Origin: Ophiothrix spiculata
Lineage: Eukaryota > Echinodermata > Ophiuroidea > Amphilepidida > Ophiotrichidae
Length of the DNA: 21,397 nucleotides
Assembly (NCBI GenBank): GCA_000969725.1
Contig: JXSR01S033192.1
Direction: 5' to 3' (one strand)
In this document: piece by piece, positions 1 through 9,783 of the stretch
Position numbering within the stretch: position 1 is the stretch's first letter
How the letters are laid out: every line of letters starts with the position of its first letter
The notes under the pieces: generated by a model
Seen by the model: only the letters and a program-made list of their open reading frames with translations
Database searches by the model: none
What the model was told of the DNA's origin: nothing
Translations under genes and position numbers: made by a program

Positions 1-363
1 CTAAATATTTGGGTGATATTGAGTCGTAGAGGGAGACATATAGACAGTGAAGTTTTATTCTGTAGGATGTATAGGGATTCAAAGGGACGTGAGGGTGCTC
101 TGTTACGTAATTCTATGAGGGAAAAGTCAAATGGGCGTGTGGGACGCAAATGCAACTGATTACTGCAGAACATTCAAAAAGCAATAAATTCGATACCGGA
201 ATATACCCAACCAGCTAAACTGGACGAGGGATTTTAAACGAAGGATGTTTAAATGAAGGATTTAAAATGCTGCATATCCCGAGAATATATCAAAAAGGAA
301 TTTGTCAGACGAAAAACAACGATTTGGATTACCACTGCAGCAGCCAAGGAAAGGCAAGTATTT

Positions 364-409
364 GATTAGTGCCTACGTCCCCTTCTCACAAGAAGGTGAC
401 TAACTAATC
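364..409. repeat. Short hairpin
   Basis: GATTAGT at 364-370 pairs with ACTAATC at 403-409, and CCTTCT at 381-386 pairs with AGAAGG at 391-396 around a 4-base loop. The middle of the stem is imperfect. No function is evident. Confidence 0.5.
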
Positions 410-1092
410 AATATTAGGAACTGTCAATTGAATAATTTCCTTGTTGTTTTCTACTCAAATAGAATAACTAATTTGACCATAATTTACACCAAAATGACCT
501 TTGAAACTCATAGATCAATATGGTACATTTGACTCTGATGTAATTTGTGTGTAAAATGTGTAAAACTTACCAGAAAAAATGGAGGTACACTAAAAATTAT
601 ACCATACGACATGTATAATTTAGCCGTGGATGCAAGCGGTACTCTTTTATAGTCTTTTCTAGATTTAGTCTACGCTTTCAACGTATCCATTCTAATACCA
701 TAATTTTTTTTGCATTAGCGCCATCTACTGTTAGCCTACGCTTTAGACAGAGGAGGGTGGTCGTGGCAACTATTGCATGGTTGCCGTTCTTGTTTGTTTA
801 CCTCGGTTGGTCCGTGACGGACACATGCCATTAGATCCATGATGAACTCATGGTCTCTTCCAAGCTCATACAGAAGTACCAACCTGGATAGCCAGAAATG
901 GCTAATCTATGCATGCTGGCCAATGCATCTTTAAAAAGATGCCGAAAATAGAAAAGATAGCAAGAAAAAGAGAAAGAGAAAGATGGCCACTCCCTACACA
1001 ATTATACAATTTACTCTTAGCCCTTACTTCGTGAGAAAAGAAATCAGGAATTCTAATCTCATGCCCCGATGCAAAGGCTCTATTTATCGTAT

Positions 1093-1177
1093 ACGATCCC
1101 CGGCTGCGTCGATGTAACTCATGTCCTATACCGCCTCTATAAGAAACATCGTGGGAAAATACAACTTCCGGGATCGT
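1093..1177. repeat. Two-step inverted repeat
   Basis: ACGATCCCCGG at 1093-1103 is complementary, with one extra base, to CCGGGATCGT at 1168-1177. An inner pair, CGATGT at 1110-1115 and ACATCG at 1146-1151, lies in register. The segment is richer in G+C than its surroundings. It may be the remnant of a small element; no target duplication was found. Confidence 0.45.
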
Positions 1178-1234
1178 GTCGGATTGCCGCTAAAATTATA
1201 ATCGGTAAAAAATATGATAACATATACTAAAAGT

Positions 1235-1254
1235 GGGGTTCACGCGTGAACCCC
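1235..1254. repeat. Perfect 20-bp palindrome
   Basis: GGGGTTCACGCGTGAACCCC reads identically on both strands. A 20-base perfect GC-containing palindrome is unlikely by chance in AT-rich DNA. It could be a dimeric factor-binding site or the fused ends of a small fold-back element. Confidence 0.7.
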
Positions 1255-1372
1255 AGCGGATTTAGGATAACATAATTATGCCTATTACGATAAGAACACT
1301 TTTGTAGTTTTTTGAGGAGAGATAAAAATATGATCTTTGTAATTATTTTCTTCAATACGTGAGTCACGTGAC

Positions 1373-1382
1373 CCAATAGAAA
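1373..1382. promoter_or_regulatory. GTCACGTGAC E-box palindrome
   Basis: The ten-base palindrome contains CACGTG and matches the consensus recognised by bHLH-zip factors of the MITF/TFE and USF families. A CCAAT-box-like CCAAT follows at once (1383-1387). There is no transcript evidence, so promoter function is speculation. Confidence 0.25.
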
Positions 1383-2205
1383 TACACGTAGATCGTTCCC
1401 TTAATTTGCGTTTTGGAAATCCCTCATCCCTAAAATTAGGATCTTCTATAAATCGTGTCCGCCGCCGCCTGGCTATAGACGGCTGACGGCATGAATGGAT
1501 CTTCCGAAATATTTGTACTTACAAATGTATTTTTTTGTATCAAAATAATAATGTCATATTTTAAATTTACAAAATATATTTGAATGATTAACATTTTAAC
1601 ATAATGCTATGAATTTAATTTGAAAAGCTGCTCATATGGTTAGAAATAAATACTACATTTGAATCATGGTAGTAAACGTTGGTGAGTCATTGTTTCTAGT
1701 AAGTTTCAAGGACATAAATGACGTTGTATTAATTTATTTAGCCCGTTAAGAGAATTGTATATGTCATATGTTGTTAATAATATGACTATTGATGTGTTAA
1801 CAGAGAGAGTATATTAGTTATATAAACGGTACCTGTTATTTAAAATAAGCAAGATATGTTATTTATGTGAAAATCACGAAGTGCACGTTAAAAAAAGTGC
1901 ACGTTATTTTACGCCTCATTAATTTTCGGAGCTCTAAATTCTGCAGTAAAGATGAGAAAAAGACGTCAAAATTACTAGGAAAAATGCATTTTAAGTACAC
2001 AAATTTAGTGAAAATGGAATGTACACATTTGAAGGATTATGTGAGTATATTTTGGTCGTGTAATATTTGTAAAAATAAATGACTATTTTTCATCCCGTGT
2101 ACAGACGGGTATGTGGGACCTGAGCGTGACATTATCGTACATGGGGACCATAGATAATTCACGTTTTGGGACTAATATTTGATATTGAAAAACCTTGTAA
2201 CCTGG

Positions 2206-2643
2206 GGGCCGCTCGAAGAAGAAATTGGTAACTCGTCAGAGCACCTCAAATTGGACCCTAAATGTCGAAATCATGTACAGCAAATTCCAACCCTTAATGT
2301 CGTAAATATATTTTTAAATCGTACCCCTAAATTTCGCGATGTCGAAATGCACTAAAATTGACCCATAAATGTCGTAATGGAAATTCGACCTAATAATGGC
2401 GTAACACAAATGGAAATGGATCATTAACGGCGTAACAAAGCAATAAAAACATGAATAATCAATTCGAAGCCTTTTCTGTAGTTATTACGTGGAATTTTAG
2501 AATAACTTGCGAAAATGTCCAAAAGTTAACCTGAAAAGGCATCCCGGGACGTCGACGACGCCAATGGGGCAAAATCCGACCCCTTTTCGACGTTTTTTCT
2601 GACGAGAAGGCCTATGCGTACCACCTTTTTCTTCGAGCGGCCC
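2206..2643. mobile_element. Non-autonomous TIR element, about 440 bp
   Basis: The ends are inverted repeats of about 25 bp: GGGCCGCTCGAAGAA opens the element at 2206 and its complement closes it at 2643, and homology continues inward to a shared TGGTA. CCTTGTA occurs near both ends (2193-2199 and 2642-2648) but is offset from the left TIR, so the target duplication and superfamily are unresolved; the GGGC-type end is only loosely hAT-like. No transposase frame is present. Internally it carries six degenerate copies of a motif like AATGTCGTAA. Confidence 0.75.
2262..2436. repeat. Six degenerate ATGTCGTAA-type repeats
   Basis: Motifs of the form AATGTCGAAA or AATGTCGTAA occur near 2262, 2296, 2339, 2369, 2397 and 2427, at spacings of about 28-44 bp, usually preceded by a GACCC/CAACCC-like stretch and AAATT. 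They lie only inside the TIR element. Subterminal repeats of this kind often bind transposase; that is an inference here. Confidence 0.55.
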
Positions 2644-2648
2644 TTGTA

Positions 2649-3101
2649 GAGTTAATTGGTTAGATATTTTTTAATTTAATTAAAAATAGAAAAACGGAAT
2701 CATTCGAATTATTTTTAAAAGTTTCGGTAAAGTAAACGTATTCAAAAATCGGTTGTAAAGTCACATCAATATTTGAAGTTCAGAGAGTCGAATTCAAAAA
2801 TAAATAAAATAAAAAAGGTGTTATACAGTTATCACAAAGAAGTGTTTCCAACGTTAGTGATGGGGATATGATTGTGTCATCATGATGGGAAATAATATTA
2901 AAACTGAGCATGCAAAGAACGTATATGAGTAATTATTATCTTGCAATTAAGTTACTGTTTGCATTTGAAAGTTTTCTTGAGAGAAAATTGAAATTGAGCT
3001 AAAATGTTTGTAGATATTCTTTTCGGCCATCACCTCTGTCAGTGTCATCAATATGTATATAAGTGTGTTTTATAATTATGCAAACGAATTTACTTTATTG
3101 T
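2649..3101. other. AT-rich spacer, nothing recognised
   Basis: I see no open frame of note, no RNA gene and no clear repeat in this stretch. It is very A+T rich, with several poly-A/T runs. Confidence 0.5.
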
Positions 3102-3240
3102 CATTGTCGACGTCATCCTATTCAACAAAGTGTTGATTATTTTTTTACGAATCCACTGTTATCTGTACGAATCAACGGATAACAGTAGATTCGTAAAAAA
3201 TAATCTACACTTTGTTGAATAGGATAACGTCACGGCAATG
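3102..3240. repeat. Near-perfect large palindrome (fold-back)
   Basis: An arm of about 62 bases (3102-3163) is matched by its reverse complement at 3178-3240, with only a handful of mismatches and small indels and a 14-base spacer. Shared landmarks are CCTATTCAACAAAGTGT, ATTATTTTTTACGAATC and ACTGTTATC. The high arm identity suggests recent formation or a small fold-back transposon; no target duplication could be assigned. Confidence 0.85.
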
Positions 3241-3645
3241 GTTTAACTTCTGATACAGTCGCGTCTGGCCAGTGTGCGTCTGGCCTGAATCGTGCAATGA
3301 TAATGACCAGAGCAATTCAACCTTGAGCATATCGACTTTTCTATTCAGTACCACTCAAACACGGATGGTTGGCTATGATTTCAGGTGTCAGGTGATAAAT
3401 TAACAACGCGATTCGTAAATCGATTAATTGCTATTCAACCTCTCAAACGGTGATTTTTAACATTATGATATAGGCCCTTGTACAGACTGACCGGTAAAGT
3501 ATCTGATATCATGATTAATTACGTATTCTAGGTAAGAGATGGCGCAATGTTATGTTGATATTCTCAAATGGTTGTGTGTTCTAGCTGTTCAGTTTTCCAG
3601 TCTAGCGCCCTCACTTCCTTTTTGCGCTATGTTTTGGGCACGGAG
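3241..3645. other. Flank upstream of BEL element, no gene seen
   Basis: The stretch contains a short direct repeat of GCGTCTGGCC (within 3260-3290). The open frame starting at 3539 runs out of this flank into the LTR (3652 on) and looks like a chance overlap. Nothing else is recognised. Confidence 0.5.
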
Positions 3646-3651
3646 TTCAAA

Positions 3652-4446
3652 GGTCATTGCAAACAAAATGTCTGCACCCATGTTTTGCATGGACTGGATT
3701 ATTGTACAGTCCTCTTACCACTGTTTTGGGGTAAATTCACATCAAATGATCAAAATGAAGAATTATCAAGATTAAAGAAGAAATAGACAACATATACATG
3801 TGTTTTATATATGTGTTGGTAAGAGTAGACGTAATTTAAGAAGCTAAGAACAAGAAGATGTTTACCCTCGAGGCACAGCTATTATTGTACAGACGATTTC
3901 AATCGGTTTCATTGATCCGATTAGCAAGCAGAGTCCTAATTAGATGACGTCAAGCAGTACACGTATAACGGTTTACTATTGTAAATATTACAAACATTTC
4001 TCACTCTTTGATCTTTATCGTCCATTATTTATTTTTTATATAACACGGAACGAAATTTGAGTAGTGCAATGTGATTGTTGAAATATCAAGCTTTAATAGG
4101 GTATACATTTCATTGTTTTACGCTTCCTATTACGTTTTTTCGCTCGTAATATTCATAACAATTTTCGGAAATAAAAGCTCAAATCAGCCAGACACTTGCT
4201 TATAAACCCAATTAAAACATCTATGACGTAGGACAAGACATGCGCACCTTTATAAAAAAATGGTCAAATCGGTGATTCGCTGAAGATTAAATGCGCAGAA
4301 TCAGTTCAATTAGACATCAAAACACCTGCTGAGTTGAAATTGCACAGGGTTTGAGTTAGGCGATAATACCTGTGCGAGGCGTGCGTCAAAAGAAACTTTA
4401 AAGCCAGTCCGACTTTTACATGGGCCATAGATTAGAACCTACATTG
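3652..4446 (+). repeat. BEL/Pao 5' LTR, interrupted
   Basis: 3652-3873 and 4375-4446 align end to end with the single LTR copy at 12638-12932; the 501 bases between are a nested transposon. The copy begins GGTCATTGC where the 3' LTR begins TGTCATTGC, so the canonical TG start has probably mutated. It contains a TATA-like TTTTATATATG near 3800 and ATTAAA at 3771-3776 where the 3' copy has AATAAA. LTRs supply promoter and polyadenylation signals in this family. Confidence 0.9.
3874..4374. mobile_element. 501-bp TIR element with 5-bp TSD in the 5' LTR
   Basis: The 3' LTR lacks these 501 bases and shows the empty site. The insert is flanked by CGAGG on both sides (3869-3873 and 4375-4379), and the empty site has one copy. 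Its ends are inverted repeats: CACAGCTATTATTG at the left and, read from the other strand, CACAGGTATTATCG at the right (12 of 14 matching). It holds no transposase frame. A 5-bp GC-rich duplication with CACA-type ends is known for the Transib superfamily, so a non-autonomous Transib-like element is the best guess. Only the first five bases agree with the RAG-type heptamer. Confidence 0.85.
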
Positions 4447-4656
4447 CTAGTAAAAGGACTCGACAATGAATGTCGATTTTCAGATCGTCACAAGAATAAG
4501 TGATAACAATAGAATGTAACCTACAGACATGACAGAGAATTAATATTGCTGAACTATAAATAAATGAAACTCCCGTCTATCATGCAATTGACAACTCAAA
4601 CTAGACTAGCTGAATGAACTTTACCATCAGTAAGTTATATTTAGAATCAAATTATC

Positions 4657-5396
4657 ATGAGTGTTAAAAATGGAACCGGTACTGTTAAAAGTGGAACTTC
4701 TGTTTAAAGTTCTACTGAGGTGCGCTTCTGTCAGCCGCAACAAGGAAGGCAGAATTGTTGACACGAGCAAGAAAGTTAAAACAGAAAATGAAATTAGAAG
4801 CTTAAGAAATAGAACTTAGGCAGGAAAGGGAAATGCTCGACATTGAAACTGAACTAAAATAGAGATCTTGGAATGCTCCTCACAAAGGGGATACACGACA
4901 ATGAACCTGTTCATAGATTCTGAGCAAGAGACTGACAATATTAGTGTTTCTAAATGGTTGGAAGTTGGTAAGGAAGAGCAAACTACCAGTACAGCAAATC
5001 AAACTAGTACAGATTCCTGTTACCGCAAGTGCACGTCAACCTAGTATAGATTCCCCATTTACCGCAAATACATGTCAACCAAGTACAGATTCACAGATTC
5101 CTGTTACCGCAAGTGCACGTCAACCTAGTATAGATTCCCCATTTACCGCAAATACATGTCAACCAAGTACAGATTCACCGGTTACCGTTACCGCAAGTGC
5201 ACGTCAACCAAGTACAGATTCACCGGTTACCGTTACCGCAAGTGCACGTCAACCTAGTATAGATTCCCCATTTACCGCAAGTACACGTCAACAAAGTACA
5301 GATTCACCGGTTACCGTTACCGTAAGTGCACGTAAGTCAACAAATCCGTTTGAACCACAACTTGGCAGTATAGTAGACACTTCAGGTAATTTTTAA
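4657..5396 (+). pseudogene. BEL/Pao gag N-terminal remnant
   Basis: This lies 3' of the 5' LTR where gag should begin. From ATG at 4657 the frame stops early; around 4750-4865 one frame reads as a Lys/Glu/Leu-rich coiled-coil-like stretch broken by stops, as in the N-terminal helix of BEL gag proteins. A longer open stretch, 4944-5396 (150 codons), consists mostly of a Ser/Thr/Pro-rich tandem repeat and ends in TAA. The true start cannot be fixed because of the decay. In the family this part contributes to the capsid precursor; here it is identified mainly by position and composition. Confidence 0.6.
5005..5336 (+). repeat. In-frame 39/45-bp tandem repeat in gag
   Basis: About eight copies of a unit ending in ACGTCAAC or ATGTCAAC occur at successive distances of 39, 45, 39, 45, 45 and 39 bases, followed by a degenerate last copy. 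Every spacing is a multiple of three, so the array encodes 13- or 15-residue repeats rich in Ser, Thr, Pro and Gln, such as TASARQPSTDSP. Copies fall into two subtypes (ACC-TAG-TAT versus ACC-AAG-TAC after the core). That points to growth by unequal exchange while reading frame was under selection. Confidence 0.9.
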
Positions 5397-6344
5397 ATTA
5401 TGAATCAAATTGCTTCAAATGAATTTTAAATAAAAGCAGGTGATCTAAAGAATCCAAACCCGTTTGAATTTTTCAAATCCGACCTTCCGTTGCAAAGTTA
5501 TGAAGGTTTTTGTATAATTAATTTAACCAATGTTGAAGACCGCAGGATAGGGGATAAATCTTTTAGTTTCTTTATTTTCGCCAAGCAAGGTCACGGCACC
5601 AATCCAGTTACACCTCTTGTCAATACACAGAGTAATTTGGTCAATATTTTAATTGTCTGAATGTATATTACACACACAATCAGGTGTTATTTTGCAGCTT
5701 TTTGCGCCCACACATGCGCGGGATGTTTAAAGATGATTAGTTCCGCATGATAAAGAGCTGATCAAAATTGCTTTAGGCGGAAGAAATTACACCCAAACAG
5801 TCATTATTTTTGCCGCTTGTTGTTTATTTACATTTGATTTAACAGATATATTTTAAAAAAATCTTGAGTGTGCATGGATGTCCACATAACTTCTACTCAA
5901 CTGAAATTCTCTTTTCTTCACTTCCAAAAAAATTGGCAAACCTTTGTAAAATCAATAACTCTGCAACCACAAATCAGAATTTTTTAGTACAAATAAGTGG
6001 CTGTGCATGGACAAAATCATCTTCCTGATAACATATTCTTAAATAAAAAATGGTCTATTATATTGCGCGGAACTCAGAAAAACATCTGAAAACGCAGGTG
6101 AAAACGTATCTAGAAACACTTTATGTCAGTATCAAAACAAAACTATCAAGCCCACTTAAAGTCATGCCTGCTTGAATATGAACTATGCGTCAATGCAGAA
6201 TACTTTGGTCAATGTATTTGTGTGTCAGCGGTGTGAAAAATCAACGTTCTCCTGCCAAGTACTGGGTAAATGAAGTATCTAAGTATAGCTAATGGGCATC
6301 TACCAAATACGATTAACCTACCATCAGTTGGAAATGAAGTGCCC
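5397..6344 (+). other. Degenerate gag-region spacer of the BEL element
   Basis: A translatable stretch without a start codon runs from about 5434 to 5659 in one frame and includes NPFEFFKSD. I do not recognise it. From 5646 to 6203 nothing coding is visible. The ten bases TTTGGTCAAT occur at 5636-5645 and 6204-6213, inside a longer similar context beginning GTCAAT. This could mark a repeated gag-linker unit or the edges of a further ~558-bp insertion, but I found no matching inverted ends. Confidence 0.4.
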
Positions 6345-6745
6345 AGTTGACTGCTCCATTTTTGCCACCAATGACTGATACCAGACAGCTTCAAGCTGAA
6401 ACAAGAAGTTAATTTGTACAGCATCCTGCATACACGTACGTGTACAGCAGTAAAGACAATTATAGTCAGGCACATCAACCACCCTATATTTATGATGGAA
6501 AATTTCAAGCTGTACAAAATCAAGAATCACTGTCAGCTGATCCATTTTTCCCACCAATGACTGAAACTAGGCGGCTTCAAGCTGACGCTGGAAGTAAATT
6601 TCCACAGCATCCAGCATACACGCACAAACAGTCAAGACCATTGTATGTATAGTCAGGCATAACGCCCATCATATATGAGAAAATTTCCAGCTGCACAAAA
6701 TTAGGAATTGCTGTCAACAGATACATTTTTTCCAAATTCGCAGTA
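6345..6745 (+). repeat. Direct duplication, about 190 bp, in the gag linker
   Basis: A segment opening CCATTTTTGCCACCAATGAC near 6356 recurs as CCATTTTTCCCACCAATGAC near 6542. In both, GCTTCAAGCTGA, CAGCATCC(T/A)GCATACACG, TATAGTCAGGCA, and then AAAATTTC(A/C)AGCTG(T/C)ACAAAAT follow in the same order. Part of the second copy is open (6440-6652) and encodes a Pro/Gln/Tyr-rich sequence. Low-complexity linkers like this precede DUF1759 in BEL gag. The copies are well diverged, so the duplication is old. Confidence 0.75.
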
Positions 6746-6803
6746 CCAAATGAATGTACAGCAACAGCCGAATATCACCTTGCATCAATCGCAACAACAA
6801 GAT

Positions 6804-7427
6804 ATGAACGATCTTACAAAACTTTTGATACAGCAGCAGATACGAGCATCACTGTCAGCTCGAAAAATTTAGTTTTTTGGGCGAAACCCTTTGAAGTATG
6901 TTATATTTAAGAATGCATTCCAGTTTGGAGTAGAAGTCAAGACACTTAATTCAAGAGATATACTGAGTTATCTTGTACAATACACCTCAGGTGAAGCTAA
7001 CGCTATAGTATCTAGTTGCCTCCATTACAAAGATCCTCGAGAGGGATATGACATGGCAAAACAGCTGCTTGAAAGAAAGTATGGCAATTCTCATAAGATT
7101 GCGCAAGCAACATGGAAGAAACCAAGAGAATGGCCGGAGATAAAGGATGACGATAAGAGCATGAGTGAATTTTCTTTGTTTTTGACAGAAAGTCTGAACA
7201 TGATGAATACAGTGAAGGCATTGGGAGAACTTGATCACACCTACAGTATACAAGGTTTAGTGAGCAAATTACCATACAGGCTTAGATCATTGTGGAGAAC
7301 GAAGGTATTTGAAATTGAGGAAAAAGGAAACGTTATCGCCTTTCGTGACTTTGTTGGATTTGTCGATAGGCATGCACAGATATTGTCTAACCCAGCGTAC
7401 GGTCAGATAAAGGAGATAAAGGAGTAG
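6804..7427 (+). pseudogene. BEL/Pao gag: DUF1759 domain
   Basis: This is the gag segment annotated as DUF1759 in BEL/Pao elements, part of the capsid-forming polyprotein. One frame runs from ATG at 6804, is broken by TAG at 6870-6872, then reads 6873-7427 to a second TAG. Typical landmarks are NPLKYVIFKNAF, a Leu-rich middle and FRDFVGFVDRHAQILSNP near the end. The same frame continues after 7427 into the zinc-knuckle and protease segment, so this stop is a single nonsense change in what was one gag-pol frame. Initiation at TTG (6891) is unlikely; the real start lay upstream. Confidence 0.85.
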
Positions 7428-8408
7428 GTCAGAGGTGGTAGAAGTAGTCAAAGAGATGTTAGACCTTTGAGGAGAGTAGCTTTGTCAACGGGTGTAACAA
7501 AGCATTGTAGTTATTGTGGCGGAGGTAACCATACTATTTTAGAATGCTGGAAATTTGGTAAGCTGCCAAAGAGAGAGAAATCATCATATTGTTTTGAAAA
7601 CAAACTGTGTTTTGGTTGCCTCAAGATTAGACATTCTAAGGTAAGCTGTAGAAAGAAGGAAGTATGCAAAAAATGCAAACGGGTTCACACTACTGTCCTC
7701 CATGATGATGAGTTTACAGGACAAAGAGAGCAAGTTTCTAGAGATACTGTAAACTCTATGCAGCATGAGCAACATGCAAAGGACAAGAAATCAGAGGCTG
7801 CATGTATAACCACAAATTGTAGATTCACCGGAACAGACAAAAGTGTTAATATAACAAGCCCTACTGTTATCCCAGCAATCATACGTTCCAAAGGTAGTGG
7901 AGTTTCAGTAAAAACATTCGCGCTCATGGACAACGGTAGCAATACTGTGTTTTTATCAGAAATGGTTCGAAATAAGCTGAATACCAAGGGACGGCACGTA
8001 AATATGCGCGTTCAGACTATTAATGGAGATATGTTGACAAGTACACGTTTACTTAGGAATTTAGAGGTGTTGGATATCAACGAACAGCATTGTATCCCAC
8101 TTCCAGAAGTTAATACCCAAGAAAGTATTCCAGCTAAAACATCAGATGTCATTACACAGAGCGACATAGAAAAATGGACATATTTAGATAGTGTAAAATT
8201 ATCTGAAATACCAGATGACATGTATCATCATGTTGGAGTATTGATAGGCAGCAATGTTCCAAGGGCTGCAGAACCATGGGAAGTAATTAATAGTGAAGGT
8301 GATGGTCCATATGCTATAAAAACACTATTGGGATGGTGCATGCAGTTAAGAAGATTTCTGATCATAATCACACACGCACAGTTAACAGAATCTCAGCTCA
8401 TCAATTAG
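7428..8408 (+). pseudogene. BEL/Pao zinc knuckles and DUF1758 aspartic protease
   Basis: Counting from ATG at 7467, cysteines 14 and 17, His22 and Cys27 form a CX2CX4HX4C knuckle; Cys48, Cys51, His56, Cys61 form a second, followed by Cys67, Cys70, His74 and His79. This is the nucleic-acid-binding part of BEL gag. The retroviral-type protease follows, with its active-site aspartate at residue 155 in a D-N-G-S context where D-T/S-G-S is usual, and a conserved GPYAIKTLLGW near the end. The open frame then leaves the conserved track through a frameshift between about 8335 and 8385, and conserved sequence continues in another frame (8333-8872). The reading frame is the same as in the preceding DUF1759 segment. 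Confidence 0.88.
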
Positions 8409-8872
8409 AGCAACAGTTAGTCAATATGTACAATTTAGAATTCAGCGAGAGATTGAGTGATGAGACTCATACGAAATCTCACGAAGACAAAGTGTTCATG
8501 CAAATAGCATCTAATAGTATAGAATTCATAGACGGACACTATCAAATTGCACTCCCATTCAAGAATAAGGATGTTAAGATGCCAGACAATAGGAACTTAG
8601 CCCTACAGAGAGCAGAAAGTCTGAGAAGGAGATTTGAGAAAGACAAAGTCTTTTATGAAGATTATCGACAGGCTATGGCTAAAGTGATTGATGAAGGTTA
8701 TGCAGAGGTAGTAGACAAGAATCAAGAGAGTGAAGAAGGGCATGCTTGGTATATACCACACCATGGTGTCCGTCATCCTCAAAATCAGAAACTGAGGGTA
8801 GTGTATGACTGCGCCGCAAACTACCAGGGCACAACGTTGAACAAAGAACTCTTTGACAGGGGCCGGATTTGA
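8333..8872 (+). pseudogene. BEL/Pao protease-RT linker and RT N-terminus
   Basis: After the frameshift, the linker reads ISAHQLEQQLVNMYNLEF, typical of the spacer between protease and reverse transcriptase in BEL pol. The start of the reverse transcriptase fold is near 8790 (LRVVYDCAA). The frame breaks again at about 8860-8870, just after the conserved LNKELF; the rest of the enzyme continues at 8869 in a third frame. The ATG at 8333 is not a real start. Confidence 0.85.
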
Positions 8873-9783
8873 CAAAGTCATTAATGGATGTACTTTTGAG
8901 ATTCCAGCAAGAGAAGATTGGTATCATGTCTGACATTGAGTCCATGTTCAACCAAGTTAAGGTTCCGATAGAACAAAGAGATTACTTACGGTTTTGGTGG
9001 TGGCCTGAAGGCGATATAGAGAAGCCGATTGAGAGTTACCGCATGACAGTACATTTGTTTGGCGCTACATCATCACCATCATGCGCTAGTTTTGCACTGA
9101 AACAGACAGCCAAGGATAATTGTAATCAGTTCAGTGAAAGAGTAGGTGATATACTGTGTAATAACTTTTACGTTGATGACTGCCTAACGTCCGTTAATAC
9201 AGAAGAAGAAGCAACACAAATAGTGTCTGAATTGAAGGCTATGTGCCATAATGGAGGATTTAATCTCACAAAATGGACAATCAACAGTGAGCCGGTAATG
9301 AAAGCGATTCCAGAAAGTGAAAGAGCAGAATCAATAAAGAATCTTGATTTAGGTGAGAACGTTGCAAGTCAGAGAGCATTGGGGATACTGTGGAACATGG
9401 AAACTGATCAATTTGGATTCAAGATTGATGTTAAGAACAAACCACTCACTAGGAGGGGAATGTTGTCCACAGTGTGTTCAGTATATGATTCATTAGGCTT
9501 TGCTGGGCCAGCTATTCTACCTGCAAGGCTGATTTTACAGGAGTTATGTAGGCTTCGTCAAGATTGGGATGATGAGGTGCCTGATGTGATTAAAAGAAGA
9601 TGGAGTAAATGGGTAACCAGTCTTCCTGATCTGCACCAGTTTACCGTAGATAGATGTTGGAAACCAGCAGGATATGCAGATTTGAAGTCAGCTCAAATTC
9701 ATCATTTCTCTGATGCTAGTATGACTGGTTATGGGATTGTGTCGTATTTAAGAATGAGATCAAAGGGGAGAAGTGGAGTGTAA
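8869..9783 (+). pseudogene. BEL/Pao reverse transcriptase, then Pao RNase H start
   Basis: This carries the polymerase core that copies the element RNA into DNA. The first catalytic aspartate is at residue 22 (MSDIESMFNQV), the catalytic YVDD at residues 101-104 (9169-9180), followed by CLTS as in BEL/Pao. Next comes the Peptidase_A17/Pao region with the conserved LTRRGMLSTVCSVYDSLGF near residue 200. The start of RNase H shows HHFSDAS with an aspartate near residue 280. The frame ends at 9783, inside RNase H. RT motifs are intact in this segment, but it has lost frame on both sides. Confidence 0.93.

Larger units (their letters stand above)
1..2192. other. AT-rich region with no recognised gene
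   Basis: I found no convincing coding sequence on either strand. The longest open frame (1867-2082, 71 codons) is lysine-rich, resembles nothing I know and starts inside a short repeat. Visible structure is limited to several hairpins and palindromes (364-409, 1093-1177, 1235-1254), an E-box palindrome (1373-1382) and a short direct repeat of GTGCACGTTA at 1881 and 1897. It could be intergenic or intronic. Confidence 0.6.

Noticed and set aside
1867-2082. 71-codon open frame on the + strand
   Set aside because: Lysine-rich, low complexity, no domain and no splice or start context; expected by chance in AT-rich DNA.
3539-3786. Two overlapping open frames of 72-78 codons
   Set aside because: They run from the flank into the 5' LTR, which is non-coding and is repeated at 12638.
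3874-4374. A deletion in the 3' LTR rather than an insertion in the 5' LTR
   Set aside because: The extra segment has inverted ends and a precise 5-bp direct duplication, which a deletion would not explain.
5646-6203. A further transposon between two TTTGGTCAAT copies
   Set aside because: No inverted or LTR-like ends adjoin the 10-base repeats, and the longer similar context suggests a duplicated linker unit instead.
6209-6557. Overlapping minus-strand frames of 77 and 104 codons
   Set aside because: They are antisense to the duplicated BEL gag linker and recur only because that linker lacks stops on the other strand.
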